DNA of 7,071 nt, from assembly GCA_003519375.1 (NCBI GenBank), contig DOWV01000202.1:1-7071 (forward strand), read 5' to 3'. The translations under genes were made by a program, and so were the position numbers. The first letter of the stretch is position 1. Each line of letters begins with the position of its first letter. This DNA is from Bacteroidota bacterium (GTDB lineage: Bacteria > Bacteroidota > Ignavibacteria > UBA10030). Below the pieces are notes generated by a model that did no database searches, was not told the DNA's origin, and was given only the letters and a program-made list of their open reading frames with translations. This document shows, piece by piece, positions 1-5,871 of the stretch.

Positions 1-1174
1 CATGCGGCGTAAGGATGAACTTTGCTTTGAGCCGCGCCGTTTCGCCCAAGCCAAGAGCGGCAATCACACGGAGGGCATCCGCATCCACAACGGCGTTTCC
101 ATGAAACGTCGTCAAGATCGTTCGGATCATTTCCTGCGTCTCGACATTCGTCGACAACCCGGGCCCGATCACCAGGACATCGGCCCACTTCAGTTTTTCC
201 TGCAGCGCGGGAAGAGAGGCTAGTGCCAGAGTTCCGTCTGCAGTGGCAGGAAAAGGCGTGACGATCGCTTCGGCGAGCCGCCTGGCAAGCACCGGATAGA
301 CCGACTCCGGTGTCGCGAGCAGCACAGCCCCCGCGCCGGTACGCAGTGCCGCCAGAGTACACAAATACGCCGCTCCCGTAAATCCTTTCGAGCCTGCGAG
401 CACCAGAACTTTTCCCGCGGAGTACTTGTGCGCCGTCGAGGATCTCCGCGGCAGCACACTCTTCACGTCACCGGACTCAATCAGGAATGTTCCAAGGTTC
501 TTCGCTTTCTGTACAACCGGAGGGATTCCGATATCGAGGACATCGATCTTTCCACAATAATCCTGTCCTTGGTTGCAGAGAAGGCCGGTTTTCAGCAAGC
601 CGAATGTCACCGTTCGTGTCGCCAGAACTGCGTTTTTCCCGGCGACACCCGTTGTGCCGTTGACACCGGATGGGATGTCTACGGCAATCACGGGAACGCG
701 TTGAGCATTGATCCACGTCATGACCTGACCGAGCGGCGCCCGGACATCGCCGGAAAAACCCGTCCCGAAGATGGCGTCGATGATGAGATCCGGTTTCTTC
801 CTTCGGGTAAGAAGGCGGCTGGAATATCGTTGGATTTTGAGGGCAGTGCGATGTGCCCGTGCAAGCTTGAAGAGGATTGCGAAGTTCGTCTTTGCGTCAC
901 CTTCCAGCTGCCCCGGAGGCGCAAGCAGAACGACCTGAAGGGAGGCACCCATGTTCAGGAGATGCCGCGCGACGACCAATCCGTCTCCCCCGTTGTTCCC
1001 CTTACCACAGAACACGAGAACGTCTTTTCCATCCAACGGTCCGTAGTGACGTGCCGCGATTTCTGCAACTCCCCTCCCTGCCTGCTCCATGAGCAGAAGG
1101 CCGGGTATCCCGTACCCGCGGATGGTGGTCTCATCACACCACCGCATTTCGCTTGCTGAGACAAGTGTACGCAT
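1..1174 (-). CDS. nnr: Bifunctional NAD(P)H-hydrate epimerase / ADP- or ATP-dependent NAD(P)H-hydrate dehydratase (3' end cut by window edge)
   Basis: This open frame is uninterrupted for 391 codons from the ATG at 1174 to the left edge. The enzyme repairs NADHX and NADPHX, the hydrated and inactive forms of the cofactors, in the cytoplasm: the N-terminal YjeF_N domain epimerises R to S, and the C-terminal YjeF_C/carbohydrate-kinase-like domain dehydrates the S form using ADP or ATP. Epimerase motifs visible: GKGNNGGDG at residues 57-65, DAIFGTG at 133-139, VDIPSG at 165-170 and a VTFGLLKTG stretch near 189-197. Dehydratase motifs: HKYSAGKVLVLAGSKG at 249-264, a TGA-containing segment to about 268, GPG at 337-339, DADAL at 364-368, and the start of the TPHPGE motif (TPH, 389-391) exactly at the edge. 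The catalytic GTGD-type motif expected further on is outside the window; the full protein is usually about 500-530 residues. The start lies 10 bp after nuoN, with no purine-rich Shine-Dalgarno, so translation is probably coupled to nuoN. Family assignment is firm from the ordered motifs; the nucleotide (ADP or ATP) cannot be decided here. Confidence 0.95.
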   Translation of the reverse strand, partial: MRTLVSASEMRWCDETTIRGYGIPGLLLMEQAGRGVAEIAARHYGPLDGKDVLVFCGKGNNGGDGLVVARHLLNMGASLQVVLLAPPGQLEGDAKTNFAILFKLARAHRTALKIQRYSSRLLTRRKKPDLIIDAIFGTGFSGDVRAPLGQVMTWINAQRVPVIAVDIPSGVNGTTGVAGKNAVLATRTVTFGLLKTGLLCNQGQDYCGKIDVLDIGIPPVVQKAKNLGTFLIESGDVKSVLPRRSSTAHKYSAGKVLVLAGSKGFTGAAYLCTLAALRTGAGAVLLATPESVYPVLARRLAEAIVTPFPATADGTLALASLPALQEKLKWADVLVIGPGLSTNVETQEMIRTILTTFHGNAVVDADALRVIAALGLGETARLKAKFILTPH

Positions 1175-1184
1175 CGGAGGGCCG

Positions 1185-2615
1185 TCAGATCTTGAAGAAG
1201 CCCCTTGTCATATCAACGACAAGGGAAGGGAACACACCGAGAGCGAGTACCAGCAGGGCCGCTGCAGCGACAGCAACCAGAGCTGTGACGGGAACCGGCT
1301 TGTCGATATCTGCATCGCCTTCACGGAAGTACATCAGCACCACAAGCCGGAGGTAGTAGTATGCCGAGATCAGACTCGTGAGCACACCGACGATTGCCAG
1401 CCAGGTCATGTCGGCTTTCACGGCTGCCAGGAAAACATAATATTTTCCGAAGAATCCTGCGAACGGCGGTATTCCCGCGAGCGAGAACATGAAGATCGCC
1501 ATCAGTGCGGCAACGACGGGCTGCCGGGCTCCCAAACCTGCATAGTCTTCAAGCGTAAGGTTCTTGTCATCCTTTCGCTCCACCCACGAAACAATTCCGA
1601 AGGCGCCGACATTCATGAACGTGTACGCGAGGAGATAGAAAAGAACTCCGGTCTCCCCTTCATTATTTGCGGCGGCGACACCGCTCAGCATGTATCCCGC
1701 GTGAGCGATGCTTGAGTAGGCGAGCATTCGTTTGATGCTCGTCTGAGCGATGGCAGTCACATTTCCGAGAATCATGGATGCCGCAGCAATAAACGCAATG
1801 ACCTGGCTCAGGCTTGTCCCTGAGATCGAAAATATTCTGTTAAAGATCAAAATGAAGGTCGCGAAGGCCGCTGCTTTCGCTGCGGTTGACATGAACCCGG
1901 CAACCGGCGTGGGAGCCCCCTCGTAGACGTCCGGCGCCCACATGTGGAATGGCACCGCGGAAGCCTTGAATGCCAAAGCGATGAGCATGAGGCCGCCGCC
2001 GATCAGGAAGATCGGATTCTTGATGTGAACGGCGTACGACTCATGGATTAGAAGCAGGTTTGTCGTCCCGGAAATCCCGTAGATCAGGGCAATGCCGTAG
2101 AGGAGGAATCCCGTGGCAAATGCTCCGAGCAGGAAGTACTTCAAAGCGGATTCATTGGACCGCTCTTTTTTCCTCATGAAACCGGCCAGGATATACAGGG
2201 AGACAGACATCAACTCGATGCCAAGAAACACGGTGATAAGGTTGAGAGCGCCGGCCATCAGCATCATGCCGGACGTGGCAAACAGGATGAGAATGTAGAA
2301 TTCGCCTCGATGAGCCTCCATCCGTGCCAGATAGCCTTTTGCGAGAAGGATCGTAAGCAACGCGGAAGTAAGGAAGATGATGTTGCAGTAGCCGGCAAAT
2401 CCGCCCTGGAACAACATCTCACCAAAGACCGGCACACCGCTGTCCAAATGGATGAAGGAAAGGACCAAGGAAGTCGTAACACCGACCAAGCTCATCCAGT
2501 ACGAGAGAATTGGCTTGTCCTTCCCCAGGGCTTCGACGATGAGAGTAAGGAGCGCGAAGACAACGATCGCAATCAGCGGGGAGCTATAGATCAGGTCCGA
2601 AGAAGTAATGCTCAT
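1185..2615 (-). CDS. nuoN: NADH-quinone oxidoreductase subunit N
   Basis: NuoN is one of three antiporter-like, proton-pumping membrane subunits of respiratory complex I; it sits in the inner-membrane arm on the side nearer the quinone site. The 476-residue product matches the usual length (about 480) and is hydrophobic throughout, consistent with about 14 membrane helices. The family signature is clear: GIELMSVSLYILAGF (132-146), KASAVPFHMWAPDVYEGAP (217-235), STAAK (243-247), IKRMLAYSSIAHAGYML (294-310) and GIPPFAGFFGKYYVF (381-395). Channel residues known from E. coli NuoN appear to be kept by position: Glu134, Lys159, Lys217, Lys247 and Lys391 (the last in the broken helix TM12). The ATG at 2615 has only a weak GAAG element five bases upstream, but no better in-frame start is seen and the first helix begins soon after. 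It stands apart from nuoM because an antiporter gene and a 195-bp gap intervene. The next gene follows after 10 bp. Confidence 0.97.
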   Translation of the reverse strand: MSITSSDLIYSSPLIAIVVFALLTLIVEALGKDKPILSYWMSLVGVTTSLVLSFIHLDSGVPVFGEMLFQGGFAGYCNIIFLTSALLTILLAKGYLARMEAHRGEFYILILFATSGMMLMAGALNLITVFLGIELMSVSLYILAGFMRKKERSNESALKYFLLGAFATGFLLYGIALIYGISGTTNLLLIHESYAVHIKNPIFLIGGGLMLIALAFKASAVPFHMWAPDVYEGAPTPVAGFMSTAAKAAAFATFILIFNRIFSISGTSLSQVIAFIAAASMILGNVTAIAQTSIKRMLAYSSIAHAGYMLSGVAAANNEGETGVLFYLLAYTFMNVGAFGIVSWVERKDDKNLTLEDYAGLGARQPVVAALMAIFMFSLAGIPPFAGFFGKYYVFLAAVKADMTWLAIVGVLTSLISAYYYLRLVVLMYFREGDADIDKPVPVTALVAVAAAALLVLALGVFPSLVVDMTRGFFKI

Positions 2616-2651
2616 ATGGTCTTCAGTAGGTACTTTCCATTTAACGGCACT

Positions 2652-2682
2652 CTGAATACACAGATGCTACTGAACTACACAG
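2652..2682. repeat. Imperfect direct repeat pair in nuoN leader
   Basis: CTGAATACACAG (2652-2663) and CTGAACTACACAG (2670-2682) are the same sequence apart from one inserted C, and are separated by six bases, giving a period of about 18 bp. They lie just downstream of the TAAAAT candidate -10 box, where an operator would sit. Spacing of nearly two helical turns is compatible with two protein-binding half sites on one DNA face. No regulator family is recognised, and a chance repeat is possible. Confidence 0.4.
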
Positions 2683-2688
2683 AAAGGG

Positions 2689-2694
2689 ATTTTA
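2689..2694 (-). promoter_or_regulatory. Candidate -10 box for nuoN
   Basis: On the minus strand these bases read TAAAAT (five of six matches to TATAAT) within an AT-rich stretch, about 75 bases before the nuoN start. No good -35 hexamer stands 16-18 bases upstream, so it is weak as a sigma-70 promoter. Its position between the antiporter's downstream hairpin and nuoN is the main support. Confidence 0.2.
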
Positions 2695-2748
2695 TTTGAA
2701 TAGATATCATCTTCTGTGAGAATATGTAACATCAGTGCATTCTGCTTG

Positions 2749-2763
2749 CCCCGCAACGCGGGG
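2749..2763 (-). terminator. GC-rich hairpin downstream of antiporter, possible terminator
   Basis: The two arms CCCCGC and GCGGGG are perfect complements of six G-C pairs around a three-base loop. The hairpin begins 47 bases after the antiporter stop codon. On the minus strand it is followed by CAAGCAGAATG, not a run of T, so it is not a classic intrinsic terminator; it could be a weak attenuator, an RNA 3'-end stabiliser, or a processing site between antiporter and nuoN messages. Confidence 0.4.
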
Positions 2764-2810
2764 TGTTCTATTCAGTTGCCATACACGCTACGACTCACTT
2801 TGAAGGATGC

Positions 2811-4244
2811 TCATGATGAAAAGTTCAGGAGCCAAACAAGATAAAACACAGGGAGCAGGATCGGGACGGCGTACTTCACGACATAGCCAAAGAACGACGG
2901 GCATTCAGCTCGTGCCTGCTCCGCGATCGACTTCACCATGAAATTCGGGCCGTTACCGATATACGTCATCGCCCCAAAAAACACGGCACCGAGCGAAATC
3001 GCCTGTACGAACTGCCAGGACATGCCCGAAAACGCCATCGCACCCGGCTGCAGGGGATTGGCAAGCCCTGTCACAGAGGGCTGCGCAAGACCAAGAATCA
3101 ACTGCAGATGAGCCGCGTTCTCGATTGTTCCTCCGTGAAGCCCCATCGCCGTGCTCAAAAAGCTGAGATAGGTCGGCGCATTGTCCAGAACGCTGGAAAG
3201 TGCACCTGTCCACCAGAAGAACTGACCGGGCGTCACGATCCCCAGCGCGGGGGCATTGAGCTCCAGCCAATCGAGAGCCGGAATCATCGTCGCGAAAATT
3301 CCAAGGAACAAAACAGCTACTTCTTTCAACGGCAGGAAATTGAACTCATTTTTGCCGTGCACTTCCGCCTTCGTCGTATAATACGACGCAAGTGCCGCGC
3401 TCCACATGATGATCTCTCGCAGCATCAGCGGCTTCTCGACAAAGACCGCCGCAACAATAATGACAAGAAACCATGAGTTGTGAAGTCCGCTGAATCTGAC
3501 CACTTCATGTTCGATCGCCTCGGCCTGAAGCCTGCGCGAGACTTTTTGAAAATTGTACCTGTCTATGATGTAGAACAGCATAAGCAGAACTGCAAGCACC
3601 AGGAGCCACGCCTGCCAGGCCCGCGTGATAACCCAAAAGAACGGAACCCCCTTCAGGTATCCGAGAAACAGCGGAGGATCGCCTATCGGAGTCAGTGCTC
3701 CGCCGACATTGCTGACGACGAAAATGAAGAACACCACGTGGTACCCTCGGACCCTGAACTTGTTGCTCCTCAAGTAGGGTCTGATCAACAGCATCGAGGC
3801 GCCCGTTGTTCCGAGCACATTGGAGATCAGAGCTCCAAAACCAAGCAAGGCCACATTTTCCCACGGCGCCGCCTTGCCGCGAAGATTGAAATGGATGCCA
3901 CCTGCTACGACAAACAGCGATCCGATCAACGAGATGAAGCTGATGTAGTCGTAAAGGGTCAACGCAAGGCGCGGGGCGTTTTCAAGGACCACGAGATAGT
4001 ACGCAACAACGACAAGCCCCAAGCCAACCGCCACAGCCGGATATCTCCGCTCCCACCACTCGCGATCGATGAACGGGACGACAGCGATTGATGCAAGCAA
4101 AAGGACGAAGGGCGCCGCCGACCAGAGCGGTACCGGATTGATCACCTGCGTTTCGAGCACATGCTCGAAGACATTGAAAAACACAAGCGCAGCTACGCCG
4201 CCAAGGGCGGCGATTCCGATAACCCGTCTCTGCGACTTCTTCAT
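2811..4244 (-). CDS. ArsB/NhaD-superfamily sodium:proton antiporter (CitMHS_2-like membrane transporter)
   Basis: This 477-residue polytopic inner-membrane protein belongs to the ion-transporter superfamily that includes NhaD, ArsB and CitMHS; relatives of this type are usually labelled sodium:proton antiporter or putative citrate transporter. It starts with a short basic tail (MKKSQRR) followed by a first helix at about 8-30, and has roughly 11-13 hydrophobic segments. The two-half architecture shows as paired glycine/asparagine-rich motifs: SNVLGTTGAS (141-150) and SNVGGALTPIGDPP (178-191) in the first half, and GALSSVLDNAPTYL (347-360) and TYIGNGPNFMVK (427-438) in the second. Such Asp/Asn-containing re-entrant loops bind the ion in this superfamily. 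The gene begins 27 bp after nuoM, with GGAGGG only two bases before the ATG, an unusually tight but clear ribosome-binding site, and no alternative in-frame start nearby. It splits the nuoM-nuoN pair, suggesting co-transcription with complex I. The family is fairly sure; the ion (Na+, Li+, or an organic anion) is not determined by the sequence. Confidence 0.85.
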   Translation of the reverse strand: MKKSQRRVIGIAALGGVAALVFFNVFEHVLETQVINPVPLWSAAPFVLLLASIAVVPFIDREWWERRYPAVAVGLGLVVVAYYLVVLENAPRLALTLYDYISFISLIGSLFVVAGGIHFNLRGKAAPWENVALLGFGALISNVLGTTGASMLLIRPYLRSNKFRVRGYHVVFFIFVVSNVGGALTPIGDPPLFLGYLKGVPFFWVITRAWQAWLLVLAVLLMLFYIIDRYNFQKVSRRLQAEAIEHEVVRFSGLHNSWFLVIIVAAVFVEKPLMLREIIMWSAALASYYTTKAEVHGKNEFNFLPLKEVAVLFLGIFATMIPALDWLELNAPALGIVTPGQFFWWTGALSSVLDNAPTYLSFLSTAMGLHGGTIENAAHLQLILGLAQPSVTGLANPLQPGAMAFSGMSWQFVQAISLGAVFFGAMTYIGNGPNFMVKSIAEQARAECPSFFGYVVKYAVPILLPVFYLVWLLNFSS

Positions 4245-4246
4245 CG

Positions 4247-4252
4247 CCCTCC
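4247..4252 (-). promoter_or_regulatory. Ribosome-binding site of the antiporter gene
   Basis: The minus strand reads GGAGGG, followed by CG and the ATG. It is the strongest Shine-Dalgarno sequence in the window, but the spacing is shorter than usual. It supports the start at 4244 and independent translation initiation of the antiporter. Confidence 0.6.
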
Positions 4253-4271
4253 GAATCTCCAGTTCATGTGA

Positions 4272-5849
4272 TCAGCGCGGCAATGACGATTGCGCATCCC
4301 GGTTTTCGGTGGTACGGATCATTACTCCCTGCCGTATTCCCTCCATTCCCTGCACGAGCTGCCTGGCCATGGGCGCTGATTTGCTGAGGAAGGTTCCGGG
4401 ATACACGCCAATCCATACAATGAACACAACAAGGAGAGCAAGTGAGACGATTTCCCTGCCGTTGATATCTGTCAACTTGTGGCCGCCGTACAAACCATCT
4501 TCCCGCACCTTTCCAAACATCATTCGCTGATACGCCCACAGCAAATAGACAGCTGCGAGAATCACTCCTGAAGAAGCGAGGACGGCGTAAGCGGGCGAGG
4601 CCAGGACAGTCGACTTGAAACTGCCCAGAAGGATAAGGAATTCCCCGACGAAGCCATTGAGTCCCGGTATCCCGATGGACGACAACGACACAATAAGGAA
4701 GAAGGTAGCGTACACAGGCATGACTTTCGCAACGCCGCCGAAGTCCGATATGGTTCGTGTGTGCGCACGATCGTAAATCATGCCGACGATCAAGAAGAGT
4801 GCTCCGGTTGACAGGCCGTGATTCACCATCTGAATGATCGCGCCCTGAATCCCCTCCTCTGTCATCGCGAATATCCCAAGCACAACAAAGCCCAGGTGCG
4901 ACACCGAGGAGTAGGCGACGAGCTTTTTCAAGTCAGTCTGGACCATCGCCACGAGGGCACCGTAAATGATACCGATCACCGCGAGAATCCCCAGCAAAGG
5001 TACAAACTTAAGAGCCGCATGCGGGAACAGCGGCAGGCAGAACCGGATGAGTCCGTATGTTCCCATCTTCAGCAACACACCTGCCAGAAGGACGCTTCCG
5101 GCTGTGGGCGCCTGAACGTGAGCGTCGGGCAGCCACGTATGGAACGGGAACAAGGGAACCTTGATGGCAAAGCTCAGTGCGAAGGCAAGAAACAGCCAGC
5201 TCTGCAGCGTAAGGGCCATCCGGGGACCGACGGCATAGAGCTGGACGAGATTCGTCGTGAAGTATCCATCCGGCAACGTTGATGCAAAGTAACCGAGAGC
5301 AAGAATTGCGACGAGCATCAGCAAACTGCCGAAAAGCGTGAAGAGGAAAAACTTGATCGCCGCATAGATCCGATTCTGACCGCCCCAGATCCCGATGATG
5401 AAATACATCGGAATAAGCATCGCCTCCCAGAACATGTAGAAGAGGAACAGATCGAGAGAGGCAAAGACCCCGACCATGCCGACCTCCAGCAGGAGAACCA
5501 TGATCGTGTAGCCCCGGAGCTTGTGCTCGATGGAGTTCCACGTGCCCAGGAGCGCGATCGGAGTCAGGAATGTCGTCAGAACAATCAGGAGAAGCGACAT
5601 GCCGTCGATGCCGACGTAGTAGCCGATATTCAGGCTCTTCACCCAGACGGCATATTCCCTGAACTGAAAGCCGGAACCAGCCGCGTCAAAACGAAAATAG
5701 AGGATGAGGGAGATCACAAACGTCAACGCACTCGTGAGCAACCCGATAAGCTTGATGAGGGGTGCGTTCTCCTTGTTCACCAGGAAGAGGGCCAACACGC
5801 CAAGGAGCGGAAAGAAGATTGTGATCGACAGTATATGTTCAAAAACCAT
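4272..5849 (-). CDS. nuoM: NADH-quinone oxidoreductase subunit M
   Basis: NuoM is the middle antiporter-like proton channel of the complex I membrane arm. The product has 525 residues, close to the E. coli protein (509), with about 14 hydrophobic helices. Diagnostic stretches are YMFWEAMLIPMYFIIGIWGG (138-157), AIKVPLFPFHTWLPDAHVQ (228-246), APTAGSVLLAGVLLKMGTYG (247-266), DLKKLVAYSSVSHLGFVVLG (306-325), MVNHGLSTGALFLIVG (341-356) and GIPGLNGFVGEFLIL (393-407). The key charged residues known from E. coli NuoM align with Glu142 in helix 5, Lys230 in helix 7, Lys261 in helix 8, and Glu403 in helix 12; the Glu rather than Lys at the last position distinguishes NuoM from NuoL and NuoN. The C-terminal tail after about residue 495 is hydrophilic and slightly longer than usual. 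The gene starts 22 bp after the nuoL stop, preceded by a GAGAGAGAG purine run that can serve as a ribosome-binding site. Confidence 0.97.
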   Translation of the reverse strand: MVFEHILSITIFFPLLGVLALFLVNKENAPLIKLIGLLTSALTFVISLILYFRFDAAGSGFQFREYAVWVKSLNIGYYVGIDGMSLLLIVLTTFLTPIALLGTWNSIEHKLRGYTIMVLLLEVGMVGVFASLDLFLFYMFWEAMLIPMYFIIGIWGGQNRIYAAIKFFLFTLFGSLLMLVAILALGYFASTLPDGYFTTNLVQLYAVGPRMALTLQSWLFLAFALSFAIKVPLFPFHTWLPDAHVQAPTAGSVLLAGVLLKMGTYGLIRFCLPLFPHAALKFVPLLGILAVIGIIYGALVAMVQTDLKKLVAYSSVSHLGFVVLGIFAMTEEGIQGAIIQMVNHGLSTGALFLIVGMIYDRAHTRTISDFGGVAKVMPVYATFFLIVSLSSIGIPGLNGFVGEFLILLGSFKSTVLASPAYAVLASSGVILAAVYLLWAYQRMMFGKVREDGLYGGHKLTDINGREIVSLALLVVFIVWIGVYPGTFLSKSAPMARQLVQGMEGIRQGVMIRTTENRDAQSSLPR

Positions 5850-5871
5850 GGACTCTCTCTCGGCAACTAGT

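Larger units (their letters stand above)
2616..2810. other. Intergenic regulatory gap between antiporter and nuoN
   Basis: This is the only gap in the window longer than 30 bp. Read in the direction of transcription it holds, in order, a GC-rich hairpin about 50 bases past the antiporter stop, an AT-rich stretch (around 2689-2735), two imperfect direct repeats (2652-2682), and the nuoN leader. No convincing reading frame was found; the five-codon frame starting at 2640 (M-E-S-T-Y-stop) is too short to call. The layout resembles the end of one transcription unit and the start of another, but this is inferred from sequence alone. Confidence 0.5.

Noticed and set aside
220..1164. Short minus-strand frames in the nnr region (220-459, 477-716, 718-948, 955-1164), suggesting a decayed gene
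   Set aside because: They are in a different frame from the true gene. The nnr frame from 1174 to 1 is unbroken with all family motifs in order, so there is no frameshift or pseudogene here.
428..1715. Long plus-strand open frames (428-1159 and 1089-1715)
   Set aside because: They lie fully antisense to nnr and nuoN, have arginine-, cysteine- and histidine-rich low-complexity compositions, and show no family motif, whereas the minus-strand frames carry ordered conserved motifs.
2623..2640. Five-codon upstream frame (M-E-S-T-Y-stop) in the nuoN leader
   Set aside because: It is too short and has no ribosome-binding site. A leader-peptide role has no support, such as runs of a regulated amino acid.
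3480..4091. 203-codon plus-strand frame opposite the antiporter gene
   Set aside because: It is very rich in charged residues (Asp, Arg, Glu, Gln, Lys) as expected for the reverse of a membrane-protein gene, and has no recognisable domain.
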